Shown: positions 41,559 through 50,370 of the stretch, one piece after another
Layout of the letters: each line of letters starts with the position of its first letter
Numbering within the stretch: the stretch's first letter is position 1
Source of the DNA: Nonomuraea sediminis
GTDB taxonomy: Bacteria > Actinomycetota > Actinomycetes > Streptosporangiales > Streptosporangiaceae
DNA length: 64,000 nt
Assembly: GCF_018531495.1 (NCBI RefSeq)
Contig: NZ_JAHDTI010000015.1
Coordinates: forward strand, 124,001-188,000
Direction of reading: 5' to 3'
Notes under the pieces: model-generated
The model's database searches: none
The model's input: the letters and a program-made list of their open reading frames with translations, nothing else
Told to the model about the DNA's origin: nothing
Program-made: the position numbers and the translations under genes

Positions 41559-41626
41559 TATCGAACGACCAATAAACCGTGTCATGACGCCCAGCGAGGG
41601 TCAAGATAAAATTTGATCGAACGACA
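41559..41626. promoter_or_regulatory. Two TetR-type operator half-site clusters between qor-like gene and tetR
   Basis: The decamer ATCGAACGAC occurs at 41560-41569 and again at 41616-41625. Each is flanked by AT-rich inverse bases (TTTG...CAAA around the second, GTTTAT...ATAAAC around the first), giving two imperfect palindromes, one near each gene's start. This fits autoregulation and repression of the divergent oxidoreductase. Confidence 0.6.
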
Positions 41627-41648
41627 AAGAAGTCTGGAGGGACGCTGG

Positions 41649-42275
41649 ATGGCTCCTCGCGGCAGGCCGCGTACATTCGACCCGGACACCGCCCTGCGCA
41701 AGGCGCTGGACCTGTTCTGGGAACGGGGCTACGAGGGCACCTCGCTCAACGACCTGGCCCAGGCCATGGGCATCGCCTCGGCCAGCATCTACGCCTGCTT
41801 CGGCAGCAAGGAGGACCTGTTCCGCAAGGTCATGGCGCTCTACGCCATCACCTCAGGCGAACCGCCCAGGCGCGCGCTGCGCGAACAGCCGACCGCGCGC
41901 GCCGCGATCCACACCATGCTGCGCGCCACCGCCGACGAGATCACCCGCCCCGACACGCCGCACTACTGCATGCTCATCCTGGCCGCGCCCACCGGCGCCG
42001 TGGAGAACCACGCGGTCAGGGAGTTCCTGGCCGACCGCCGGCGCGGCATGCTCGACACCATCAAAGACCGGCTCGCCCGCGGCGTCACCGACGGCGATCT
42101 CACCGCGCCGCCCGCCGGCCTCGACGCCATCGCCCGCTACTACACCACCGTGGTGCAAGGCCTCTCCATCCAAGCCCGCGACGGCGCCGACCGCGCCGAA
42201 CTGGAAACGGTCATCACCTGCGCGATGGCCGCCTGGGACACACTCACCTCCCCACCATCACACCCAGAGAGCTAG
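41649..42275 (+). CDS. TetR-family regulator
   Basis: 208 residues; ATG at 41649 with GGAGG at 41636-41640. HTH: RPRTFDPDTALRKALDLFWERGYEGTSLNDLAQAMGIASASIYACFGSKEDLFRKVM, close to the AcuR/ YxaF-like subgroup that often controls oxidoreductases. The C-terminal TetR_C core contains TPHYCMLILAAPTGAVENHAVREFL with a Cys that could be redox- or electrophile-sensitive (inference). It is divergent from the QOR-like gene with operator-like repeats between. Confidence 0.92.
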   Translation: MAPRGRPRTFDPDTALRKALDLFWERGYEGTSLNDLAQAMGIASASIYACFGSKEDLFRKVMALYAITSGEPPRRALREQPTARAAIHTMLRATADEITRPDTPHYCMLILAAPTGAVENHAVREFLADRRRGMLDTIKDRLARGVTDGDLTAPPAGLDAIARYYTTVVQGLSIQARDGADRAELETVITCAMAAWDTLTSPPSHPES

Positions 42276-43082
42276 CGAGCTCCTCCGCCTTGGTCCACGA
42301 AGTGGAACCCGGGACACGCACCTTGGGGGGCCTGCCGGCGGCGCCCGTGGAGTCCCAGGTCAGCGAGGGAGCGCGTGGAACACGGGGGTACCGGCGGCGT
42401 CCACCACGTCGAAGTCGCCCCCGAGCGCCCGCGCGCAGGGTCCCGCCCTTGACGCTGGTCCTGAACCGCATCCGGGCCAGTCTGCTGTCGGTCGCCGCCT
42501 GCCGGGTCTTGACCACGATCTGCTCGGCGAAGCCCTCGGCCCCGGCGCGAATGCGCAGGTCCACGTCCTGCAGCCCGGGAATCGCGCCGGGGTAGGTGGC
42601 GGTGTCCCCGTCGAGCACCGGCTCGGGCAGCGCCCCCGGCCACCCGAACGCCAACTCGGTGCCGTCCCTGACCAGCGTGGCCGGCGGCGCGTCGCCACCT
42701 CCGGAGAGCCTGAGCTCCATCGGTGTCGCCTTCGGCGCGACCACGCCGTCGGAGCGGCGCACGAGTTCGGTGTCGACGGGGGCTCAGTCCGTACCACGCT
42801 TGACCCATCTGGGCAGGAGGTACTCCTCGACCGTCGTCGACCCGTCCGGATTCGCCAGCACCCGCCGCGACTCCGCACGCTGTCCCATCACCTCGACTGG
42901 ATGATCCGATGCGCGGGACAGGGCCAGCACCGTCCGCACCTGCGCCGATTTCCCTGATCGGCGCCGGGCACGTCGGCGTTGGCCGGCCGTAAGGACGTGA
43001 TGACGAGCAGCGCACCCACCAGTCCTGCCACACCGCCGACACCGAGCGGTAAGAGAGGTCGGCATCGCGCCCTCACACGCAT
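42244..43082 (-). pseudogene. Broken N-terminus of a large secreted LamG/RHS-type protein
   Basis: The frame from the ATG at 43082 gives a clean signal peptide (RPLLPLGVGGVAGLVGALLV, then PANADVP). One base is missing near 42948; the next frame continues SRASDHPVEVMGQRAESRRVLANPDGSTTVEEY. A TGG-to-TGA change at 42786-42784 then stops it, after which the same frame goes on APVDTELVRRSDGVVAPKATPMELRLSGGG and YPGAIPGLQDVDLRIRAGAEGF. A further pair of frameshifts lies near 42430 and 42375 (GDFDVVDAAGTPVF in a third frame, then PSLTWDSTGA). This is the conserved N-terminal region of very large actinobacterial secreted LamG/RHS or polymorphic-toxin-like proteins. It is truncated against the tetR 3' end, overlapping it slightly. 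Confidence 0.75.
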
Positions 43083-43322
43083 GTGCTTCTCTTCTCTTCG
43101 CCACCACTGCGCGAGTCGGCGGGAGTCCGTTGTAGCTACGGACATGAGCAACTCATTTATGCCAAATATCAACAACCAAGGCGTCAAACTGGCGGTTGAA
43201 GCGTCGCTAGAACGCCTGCCGTACGCTCGCGCCGGCGCCGCGCACGGGGGTAAACCCTCGCGGTAGCAGACGTCAACCCAGCGGTTGATCCGCGGCGGCG
43301 GCTGGGCGAATAGCATGCGCTG

Positions 43323-44546
43323 ATGTGCGCGAAGGTCGTGTCGTCCCTCGTACGGCTGGCCGGCGTCAACCCGTTCCTGGTCGACCTGACACTGGGCGTG
43401 GTGATCGCCGCCAGCACCACGGTGTTCGAGTTCACGCTCTCCAGCAGCCAGGGAAGCGCTCCTGACGCGCTCTGCCTGGCCTTGATCGGCGTGACCAGCC
43501 TGGCGTTGGCGTGGCGCAGGCGGGCGCCGCTGATCGTGCTGGCCGTTTCGTGCGTGGGGGCGATCGTCTTTCACACGCTCGGTTACGAGTACCAGTTGAA
43601 CAACTTCGCGTCCCTGTTCGCTCTCTACACGGTGGCGGCTCACCGCCTGCCACAGCTCTCCCTCCTGACCACGCTGCCCGTGGCGGCCGTGTGGTGGCAC
43701 ACCGCGCTGCTCGGGCCGGTTGACCTGGTCTGGCCGAGCATCGTCCAGGGCAGCCTCGTGATCGCCATCGCGTGGGCGTTCGGCAACAGCACCCGCATGC
43801 TGGCCGAACGCAACCGGCGGCTGGCCCACCTGGCCGAACGGCTGCAACAGGACCAGGGAGACCGAGCGCGACGCGCGGTGACGGAGGAGCGGGTGCACAT
43901 CGCCCGCGAACTGCACGACATCGTGGCCCACCACATCTCCGTGATCGCCGTCCAGGCCGGGCTCGCGCGCTATGTGTCCCTGTCGGATCCGGCCACCGCC
44001 CGCACCGCGCTGGCCACGATCGCCGACACCAGCAGCGAGGCCATGGACGAGATGAGGCGGCTGCTGGCGGTCCTGCGCATCGAGGCCGACGACGAAGGCG
44101 ACAGCTACGATCCCGCTCCCGGCCTGGGGCGGCTCGGGCAACTGGTCGAACGGATGCGCTCCGCGGGGGTGGAGGTGGACGTGGAGGTCACCGGCTCGCC
44201 GCGTTCCCTGTCGCCCGGGGTCGATCTGTGCGCGTACCGGGTGATCCAGGAGTCCCTCACGAACGTGCTCAAACACGCCGGGCCCGCTCACGCGCGGGTG
44301 GCACTGCGCTACAGCGTGGACGAGCTGGAATTACGGATCACCGACGACGGCCACGGCGCCGCGGCGGTCAACGAACCCGATGGCCACGGCTTGATCGGGA
44401 TGCGTGAACGCGTCAGGCTCTACAGGGGAACGACCATCGCGAGAGCCCGGCCGCAGCGCGGATTCGAGGTCGTCGTGACCTTGCCCATGTCGGCCACAGC
44501 CTCCGACGATCAGTCCCCGACCTCACAGGGTGAGACATACGCATGA
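43323..44546 (+). CDS. Two-component sensor histidine kinase (HisKA_3, NarX/DesK type)
   Basis: 407 residues. Four or five membrane helices occupy ~1-155 (LTLGVVIAASTTVFEF, LCLALIGVTSLALAW, LLTTLPVAAVWWHTALL). The dimerisation/phosphoacceptor motif is HIARELHDIVAHHISVIAVQAGLARY, with phospho-His in ELHD. The ATPase domain has YRVIQESLTNVLKHAGPAHARVAL (N box) and ITDDGHGAAAVNEPDGHGLIGMRERV (G boxes). No separate extracytoplasmic sensor domain is visible, so the stimulus may be sensed in the membrane. It overlaps the response regulator start by 4 nt. Confidence 0.94.
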   Translation: MCAKVVSSLVRLAGVNPFLVDLTLGVVIAASTTVFEFTLSSSQGSAPDALCLALIGVTSLALAWRRRAPLIVLAVSCVGAIVFHTLGYEYQLNNFASLFALYTVAAHRLPQLSLLTTLPVAAVWWHTALLGPVDLVWPSIVQGSLVIAIAWAFGNSTRMLAERNRRLAHLAERLQQDQGDRARRAVTEERVHIARELHDIVAHHISVIAVQAGLARYVSLSDPATARTALATIADTSSEAMDEMRRLLAVLRIEADDEGDSYDPAPGLGRLGQLVERMRSAGVEVDVEVTGSPRSLSPGVDLCAYRVIQESLTNVLKHAGPAHARVALRYSVDELELRITDDGHGAAAVNEPDGHGLIGMRERVRLYRGTTIARARPQRGFEVVVTLPMSATASDDQSPTSQGETYA

Positions 44547-45226
44547 TCAAGGTACTGGTCGTCGACGATCAGCCCCTGGTACGTGCAGGCCTGGCCGCGC
44601 TGATCCGCGCCGTGCCGGACCTCGACGTCGTCGGCGAGGCGGCCACCGGCGAGGAAGCGGTGCGCCTGGCTCCGGCGACCCGCCCGGACGTGATCCTGAT
44701 GGACATCAGGATGCCGGGCATGAACGGGGTCACCGCCTGCGAACGTATCCTGGCCGCCGCCGACGACCATCAGCCCCGCGTGCTCATCCTGACGACGTTC
44801 GACCTCGACGACTACGTCTACAACGCCCTGCGGGTGGGGGCCTCGGGGTTCCTGCTCAAGGACACTCCGCCCGAACGCCTCATCGCCGCGATCCACACCA
44901 TCGCCTCCGGCGACATGCTCTTCGCCCCGACCGTCACCCGGCGCCTGATCGAGACCTACACGCATCGTCCCGGCCCGGCCGCCTCCGGGCCCCTGCCCGA
45001 CCTGGACCTGCTCACCGCTCGTGAGGTCGAGGTGTTCAAGCTGGTCGGGCAGGCGCTGTCCAACACCGAGATCGCCACCCGGCTGTGCGTCAGTGAGGCC
45101 ACGGTCAAGACCCATCTCAACCGTGCCATGGCCAAGCTGTGCCTCTCGAGCCGAGCTCAGGTGGTCGCGCTCGCCTACGAGTCCGGACTAATCACACCTC
45201 GCGCGGCTCGCCGGTGTCCCCCATGA
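44543..45226 (+). CDS. NarL/LuxR-family response regulator
   Basis: 227 residues; ATG at 44543 overlaps the kinase stop (ATGA). Receiver: VLVVDDQPLVRAGLAAL (acidic pair), PDVILMDIRMPGMNG (phospho-Asp ~54), ILTTFDLDDYVYNAL (Thr) and GFLLKDTPPE (Lys). LuxR HTH: LTAREVEVFKLVGQALSNTEIATRLCVSEATVKTHLNRAMAKL. A Pro-rich linker joins the domains. Targets are unknown; no transporter lies next to the pair. Confidence 0.95.
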   Translation: MIKVLVVDDQPLVRAGLAALIRAVPDLDVVGEAATGEEAVRLAPATRPDVILMDIRMPGMNGVTACERILAAADDHQPRVLILTTFDLDDYVYNALRVGASGFLLKDTPPERLIAAIHTIASGDMLFAPTVTRRLIETYTHRPGPAASGPLPDLDLLTAREVEVFKLVGQALSNTEIATRLCVSEATVKTHLNRAMAKLCLSSRAQVVALAYESGLITPRAARRCPP

Positions 45227-45249
45227 ATACTCAGCCCCCGTTAACTACA

Positions 45250-45272
45250 GTTCCCTGCCCCGGAGAGGGAAC
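45250..45272 (+). terminator. Hairpin downstream of the response regulator
   Basis: GTTCCCT (45250-45256) pairs with AGGGAAC (45266-45272) across a 9-nt loop, 24 nt after the stop codon. A short T-rich stretch follows later (45280s). The remainder of 45227-45566 contains no gene I can support. Confidence 0.6.
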
Positions 45273-45566
45273 CCCATAGGTTATTTCTTTACAGGACGGC
45301 GAGGCGCGCGGCGGCCCTGGCGCTGGGCGAGTTCTCCGTCATCCTCGGCTGGCCGGGTTCGCACAGCATGATGACGGCGAAGCGAAGCGGCCCGCGATCC
45401 TGGAGCCGCCGAAGTGCCTGGGGTGGCTTTGACGGTGAAACCCGACGTCGTTCAGGTGTTCGGGTAGGGCATGTCGGCGAAAGTTGGCGTCACTGAGACT
45501 GAGCAGGTGGCCCGCTCGTCGTGGAGTTGGCCTATCGGCTGGCAACCACGAACGGTAGCTGCAGAG

Positions 45567-46466
45567 TCAACTACCGTTCGACGGCGCCTGCTTGCTTGCT
45601 GTTCTCCTCTGCGCAGCGGTGAGCAGGCTCAGTGCGGAGGCGCGGGGTGTGGGGTCGGGTAGTGCGAGTGCGGCGGGGACGCGGATCGGTGGGTCGGGGT
45701 GGATGAGGGCGACGGCAGTGAAGTCTTGCGAGACGACGCCGGCGGGGAGCAGGGTCCAGCACCCTCCGGAGGCAACGGGTCCGGCAAGGAGGTCTTGGAC
45801 TCGGGTCAGAGTCGGCCCCACGCGGGGGGTGAACCCGGCCGCTTGGCAGGCGGCCGTAATCAGGTCGTAGATGCCGGGGTTATCTGCGCGTTCGGATCGG
45901 GCCAGGGGGAGCTCAGCGAGCGTGGCGAGGTTGCCGGCGGTGCGGGCGTATGCGGCGGGGACGGCCAGGAGCAGCGGCTCGTCCCAGAGGTGGTGAACCC
46001 GCACGCCCGGGGTGTCCGGTGGCGCTGCCACGAATGCGGCATCGAGGTCGTCAGCGGCGAGGGCGGCGAGCTGACCGGTCGTTGAGGCGGAGCTTGTCAC
46101 CTGGAGCGTGATGCCGGGGTGAGCGTCACGGACAGCGGCAAGAGCAGCTTCGATACGAGAGCTGAACACGACGCTGCTGCCGATGCGCAGTAAACCGGTG
46201 CTACCGACGGCGATGTCGACGGCCGCAGCGGCGGCACGGTCGATGCCGCGTAGCGCGCGGCGCGCGTGGACAAGGAATGCCTGGCCGTCCGGGGTGAGCC
46301 GGGCCCGACGGTGGGACCGGTCGAACAAGGTCAGTCCGAGTTCGCGTTCCAGCCGCGCGACCTGCTTGCTTACCGCGGATTGAACGATGTGCAGGGCCTC
46401 CGCGGCCCGGCCGAAGTGTTCACACTCGGCGACAGTGACGAAATAGCGCAGCTGCCGGACCTCCAT
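45567..46466 (-). CDS. LysR-family transcriptional regulator
   Basis: 299 residues; ATG at 46466 is 9 nt after AGGAGG, preferred over the GTG at 46472. HTH: MEVRQLRYFVTVAECEHFGRAAEALHIVQSAVSKQVARLERELGLTLFDR. The effector domain follows (LLRIGSSVVFSSRIEAALAAVRDAHPGITLQV). Its normal divergent partner appears to have been the MFS transporter whose remains lie at 46590-46808, so the regulator may have lost its target. Confidence 0.93.
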   Translation of the reverse strand: MEVRQLRYFVTVAECEHFGRAAEALHIVQSAVSKQVARLERELGLTLFDRSHRRARLTPDGQAFLVHARRALRGIDRAAAAAVDIAVGSTGLLRIGSSVVFSSRIEAALAAVRDAHPGITLQVTSSASTTGQLAALAADDLDAAFVAAPPDTPGVRVHHLWDEPLLLAVPAAYARTAGNLATLAELPLARSERADNPGIYDLITAACQAAGFTPRVGPTLTRVQDLLAGPVASGGCWTLLPAGVVSQDFTAVALIHPDPPIRVPAALALPDPTPRASALSLLTAAQRRTASKQAPSNGS

Positions 46467-46589
46467 CGCCACTGCCCTCCTCGCCTCGATCGATTCCTTT
46501 TGGTGATTGTTCCATGGCCGGGTTGGTCGTTGATCGGCCCTGGTGAGACCGACTGGAGTAGAGCGTGCGAGTAGACGTCATCAGCCGGC

Positions 46590-46808
46590 GTGGAAAGGGG
46601 TCAGCGTGGTGGAACTGGTGCAGGGCCTCGCCGGGGGGGCTGGTGACGTCGCAGGTGGTCGGGCTGATGCAGAAGCTGTTCAAACCGGGCCCGGAACGGG
46701 GCAAGGCAGCCGGGGCGTACAGCGCGATGGTCGCCACTGGCCACGGCCATCGGCCCGCTGGCCAGTGGTCTGCTGATCCAGGTGGGGGCTTTTCCGCTAA
46801 CGAGGTCG
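46590..46808 (+). pseudogene. Fragment of a DHA2-type MFS drug transporter
   Basis: Read across two frameshifts, the plus strand gives ELVQGLAGG, then GLVTSQVVGLMQKLF and ERGKAAGAYSAMVAT, then ATAIGPLASGLLIQVGAF. This is the conserved region around helices 4-5 and motif A/C of EmrB/QacA-type exporters. The first frameshift is at a run of seven G near 46635, the second near 46736. The rest of the gene is missing at both ends. It lies divergent from the LysR gene, the usual layout of such pairs. Confidence 0.7.
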
Positions 46809-46883
46809 AGGACCTCCCGAGGGGACCCTGACGTTGGGCGAACTTCGGTCCAGGTTGTTCAGGATCCCTTGAAGGAGGACGTC

Positions 46884-48173
46884 GTGGCCGCGGCAACAAC
46901 GATCGTGAACGCGAAGGTATTCGACGGGACGAAGTCGCAGGACTGGACTTCGGTCCGGTTCGCTGACGGGCTGATCACCAAGTGCTCGGCCGCCTCGGCC
47001 GCCCAAGAAGGCGACGAAGTGATCGACGCGGGTGGCGGGACTGTGCTTCCCGGTCTGATCGACGCGCACGTGCACCTCGTTCCCGGCGCCCTCGCGCAAT
47101 CGTTGACCTTCGGCGTTACCACCGTTCTCGACATGTTCAGCAAACCCGACCTGGTGGCCAGGGCCAAGGAGCAGGCCGACTCCTGTCCGGACGTGGCCGA
47201 TGTGCGTTCCTCGGGTGTCGGTGCCACCGCGCCCGGCGGGCACCCGTCGATGATGTACGCCCCGTTCCCGACGTTGACCGCCGCCGGCCAGGCCGAGCAG
47301 TTCGTCGCGGAACGGATCGCGGAGGGCTCGGACTATCTGAAGATCTTCTCCGGCACCAGGGGTCTGTGGCCGTCGCTGGACTCCGAGACCATCAAGGCAC
47401 TGGTCACTGCCGCGCACGCCCGCGGCCTGGTCGTCGTCGCTCACGTGAGCTCGACGGCCGGTGTCGAGGAGGTCGTGTCCGCCGGCGTCGACGTGGTGGC
47501 CCACGTCCCCGCGGACGCCGAGCTGGACAAGGCCCTGGTCGAACGCATGGCCGAGGCCGGAATCGTGGTCGGTCCGACGCTGGCCACCGTCGAGAACACC
47601 CTCGGTGAACCGGGTGGCGCAGCAGTGGCAGGAGACCCGCGGCTCGCTGATGCGCTCGGGGACGCCTGGGCACGTCGGTTGACCTCGGGCGCCTCGGGAT
47701 GGCGTGGCCGGGAAATGCCGCCCTACTCGCGGGCCGAGGACAACGTGCGGCGACTGGCCGATGCGGGGGTCACCTTGCTGGCGGGCACCGACGCTCCGAA
47801 CCCGGGGACCGTGTTCGGAGCAAGCCTGCACCGGGAGCTGGAACTCCTTGTCCGGTGCGGCATCAGCCCGGCGCAGGCCCTGGCCGCTGCCACAACCGAA
47901 CCGGCGCGAGTGTTCGGTCTCGCCGACCGAGGACGTGTCGCGGCCGGGCAGCGCGCGGACCTGATCCTCGTGTCCGGTAACCCGTTGACGGACATCACCG
48001 CAACACGCGCGATCGAGCGGATATGGCGCGCGGGCATAGCCTGCGATCGACGCGCCTTCGTCGCGAGCGCTGCCGAAGCTGAGCAGATCGACGCTTTCGA
48101 CGCTCAGGTCGCCGGGGCCGTGGCAGCCGTGCGCGAACGCTGGTCCAGCTTCGACCCGAGGAAGGCCCCCTGA
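46884..48173 (+). CDS. Amidohydrolase-family metal-dependent hydrolase
   Basis: 429 residues from the GTG at 46884, 5 nt after AAGGAGG (46872-46878). Amidohydrolase landmarks: VLPGLIDAHVHLVPG (metal HxH), SDYLKIFSGTRG (candidate carboxylated Lys), VVVAHVSSTAG and VVAHVPADAEL (two metal His) and LLAGTDAPNPGTVFG (metal Asp), with a C-terminal beta sandwich (RGRVAAGQRADLILVSGNPL). This is the imidazolonepropionase/aryldialkylphosphatase-like subgroup, which includes prolidases and carboxamide hydrolases. The substrate is unknown. An IstB fragment begins at its stop codon. Confidence 0.92.
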   Translation: MAAATTIVNAKVFDGTKSQDWTSVRFADGLITKCSAASAAQEGDEVIDAGGGTVLPGLIDAHVHLVPGALAQSLTFGVTTVLDMFSKPDLVARAKEQADSCPDVADVRSSGVGATAPGGHPSMMYAPFPTLTAAGQAEQFVAERIAEGSDYLKIFSGTRGLWPSLDSETIKALVTAAHARGLVVVAHVSSTAGVEEVVSAGVDVVAHVPADAELDKALVERMAEAGIVVGPTLATVENTLGEPGGAAVAGDPRLADALGDAWARRLTSGASGWRGREMPPYSRAEDNVRRLADAGVTLLAGTDAPNPGTVFGASLHRELELLVRCGISPAQALAAATTEPARVFGLADRGRVAAGQRADLILVSGNPLTDITATRAIERIWRAGIACDRRAFVASAAEAEQIDAFDAQVAGAVAAVRERWSSFDPRKAP

Positions 48174-48429
48174 AGGCGGTTGATCCTCTGCTGATCGATG
48201 AGCTGGGGTACATGACACTTGATAAGAAGGGGGCGAAGCTGCTGTTCCGGGTCCTCACCGAACGTGTGGAGACCAACAGCATCGCCATCGCGTCCAACGC
48301 CAGCTTCAGTGAGTGGACAAACACGTTTACCGACCCGCGCCTGTGCGCCGCGATCGTCGATCGGTTCACCTTCGGCGGCAACATCATCGAGACCGGTACC
48401 ACCTCCTACCAGCTTGCCCACACAAGGCC
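48170..48429 (+). pseudogene. IS21 IstB ATPase, C-terminal fragment
   Basis: In one frame the sequence gives DPLLIDELGYMTLDKKGAKLLF (Walker B and downstream), RVLTERVETNSIAIASNASFSEW and LCAAIVDRFTFGGNIIETGTTSYQL, which is the IstB C-terminal third almost intact. The Walker A part and istA are absent. The frame runs on by chance into the secreted-protein gene at 48494. It marks a former IS21-type insertion. Confidence 0.85.
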
Positions 48430-48493
48430 AAGCCTGACCTTGGCACGCATATCGAGATCATCCCGTGACGCCGGGAGGACAAGATCTCTTCCC

Positions 48494-49348
48494 ATGAAGC
48501 GTCTGGTAGTCATTGCCGCCGCGGCCGGGGTCGCCACGTTCCTCGCCGGCGCCGGTCAGGCTCAGGCCGCCGCACCGGCTGACCCGGTCACGGCACTGAA
48601 GAAGCAGTTCTCCCCAGGACGGGGCGTCCGGGTCACTGAGACCACCACGTCCACCATCACCGGCATCACCGGCGCCATCACCTCCAGGACCACCGGAGTG
48701 ATCGGATTCGGAAAGTCCTCGGCCGTGGACTACGACCTCGTGTCGAAAACGAAGCTCACCGACAGGCAGAAGGCCGACGCCAAGCTGAGCCAAGATTACG
48801 AACCACCCATCATCCACGCCGTCAGGGTGGGCCGCTCCACCTATGTCCAGGGCTTCACCTGGGGGACCGCGCCCGAGGGCAAGAGCTGGATCCGGTTCAG
48901 CGGCAACTCGCATTGGGGCAGCGATGGGCAGCGCGGCAGTCAGTTCGTCGACGTTCTGAATCCGGCGATCTTGCAGAAGGTGATCACGAAGGCCGCCGTC
49001 GCCAAGGCGGGCGAGTACCGTGGCACTCTCACCTTCCACAACGGGTACCCCTCCGACCCCGACAAGATCTCCTTCAGGCTCCTCGTCAACCGCGATCAGC
49101 TACCGGTCCGCCTGATCACGGAGTACACCGTGAAAACCAAATTGCCCAACGAGGACGGCAAGCTCGTCAAATCCACGGAGCACTCCATCATCGACACGCG
49201 CTACAGCGACTGGGGCATCAAGGTAACGGTCGCGAAGCCCCCAGCCCGCGAGATCGTCGACTTCGACGACCTGGATTGGCCGCCGATCGACCAGGGCCCG
49301 ATCAGCGTGACCGACCGCATCCAGGTCGCCCCCCTGCCGAAGAGCTGA
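48494..49348 (+). CDS. Secreted protein of unknown function (LolA/LppX-like fold possible)
   Basis: 284 residues from the ATG at 48494, which begins a clear Sec signal peptide (MKRLVVIAAAAGVATFLAG then AGQAQA cleavage near residue 25). The mature part has beta-strand-rich sequence: VRVTETTTSTITGITGAI, YVQGFTWGTAPEGKSWIRF and TLTFHNGYPSDPDKISFRLLVNRDQLPVRL. This pattern resembles actinobacterial proteins of the LolA/LppX type that carry a lipid in a half-barrel, but the resemblance is weak. No Cys lipobox is present. No partner gene is evident. Confidence 0.7.
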   Translation: MKRLVVIAAAAGVATFLAGAGQAQAAAPADPVTALKKQFSPGRGVRVTETTTSTITGITGAITSRTTGVIGFGKSSAVDYDLVSKTKLTDRQKADAKLSQDYEPPIIHAVRVGRSTYVQGFTWGTAPEGKSWIRFSGNSHWGSDGQRGSQFVDVLNPAILQKVITKAAVAKAGEYRGTLTFHNGYPSDPDKISFRLLVNRDQLPVRLITEYTVKTKLPNEDGKLVKSTEHSIIDTRYSDWGIKVTVAKPPAREIVDFDDLDWPPIDQGPISVTDRIQVAPLPKS

Positions 49349-49358
49349 TACTGCCCGC

Positions 49359-49500
49359 AGTGCGCGGCGGGGCATCCGAGAGCCCGGCAATCCCGCCGCG
49401 CGACGCTCCGCGCGGCAGGACATCCGTGGCCGAAGCCCGACAATCCCGCCACACGATCCTCCACGCGGCAGGACATCCGTGGCCGAGATCCTGGTAATGC
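49359..49500. repeat. 53-bp tandem repeat
   Basis: GCGGCAGGACATCCG starts at 49412 and again at 49465, and AGCCCG(G/A)CAATCCCGCC occurs at 49381 and 49434; the period is 53 bp over about 2.6 copies. It fills much of the gap between the secreted-protein gene and the convergent HxlR gene. Confidence 0.75.
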
Positions 49501-49622
49501 GGCCGAGCAGGAGCAGGCTGTCGATCTCCGAAGTCTGCTGCACAGATGTCCGGAGTTGTCTGCACCCCTGGGGCGTCGAACCTACGGTCTGGCATGTCGC
49601 CGCTGGTCAGCCGAGGGTCGCC

Positions 49623-49994
49623 TCAGCCTGCTCGGTCGAAGGTGGCGGCCTCGCGGGCGTCGATGAGCTCGTCCCAGTGGTCCTCGGCCCAGGCGCAGAC
49701 GGCGTTGATGGGCTCGATCATGCTCCGGCCGAGGGGCGTGAGCTCGTACTCGACGCGCATCCCGTCATCGTGGACCGTACGCGACACAAGGCCATCGCGC
49801 TCGAGCCCCCGCAGCGACTGCGTGAGCACCTTGGCAGTGATCCCCCGAAGCGGAACCCGCAGCTCCGAGAACCGCCGAGGCCCGCCTTCCAGGCACCGAA
49901 TGATCATCCCGGCCCACTTGTCCCCGATCCGGATCGGCATGAGATCAGACGGGCAGATCGGATCGAACATATCCGGATCAAGCGGCTCCTTCAT
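49623..49994 (-). CDS. HxlR-family transcriptional regulator
   Basis: 123 residues from the ATG at 49994 (a GTG at 50000 is possible). Signature: CPSDLMPIRIGDKWAGMIIRCLEGGPRRFSELRVPLRGITAKVLTQSLRGLERDGLVSRTVHDDGMRVEYELTPLG, the full HxlR winged helix with the usual N-terminal Cys. Several relatives sense thiol-reactive compounds and control NAD(P)-binding oxidoreductases; such a gene lies at 51910, about 1.9 kb away beyond an inserted element. Confidence 0.92.
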   Translation of the reverse strand: MKEPLDPDMFDPICPSDLMPIRIGDKWAGMIIRCLEGGPRRFSELRVPLRGITAKVLTQSLRGLERDGLVSRTVHDDGMRVEYELTPLGRSMIEPINAVCAWAEDHWDELIDAREAATFDRAG

Positions 49995-50370
49995 GCCCAC
50001 ACCCTAACCACCCACCACCCCTCAAACCCACACACACCCAAGCCCCACCCACCCAGACCGCCGGCGACGCTGGACCCGCACGAGCCCCCCAAACCCACGC
50101 GAAACACACAGGCACCGGCCCAGGTGGTTACGTAGGTGAGTAGCGACAGCGCTTGTCGGTCAGTGCGACAGCGATCGTTTTGAGCGGGAAGCGATGTCGG
50201 TGAGAAGTAGCAGCGCTCTTGGGCTTGCGGTGAGACGATGGATGTGCTCCTCAGAGCGAGGGGGCGCTGGTCAAGCTGGGCCCGTGGATCTCCCCGTGGC
50301 TTCACTTACCCCGTCGGCCACCCTGCGGGCGGTTACAGCCATGCACCGCCCAGTATGGAAGGCTTCTCCC

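Noticed and set aside
45290..45566. Possible transposase remnant between the response regulator and the LysR gene
   Set aside because: All six frames were read and no recognisable transposase motif or inverted ends were found.
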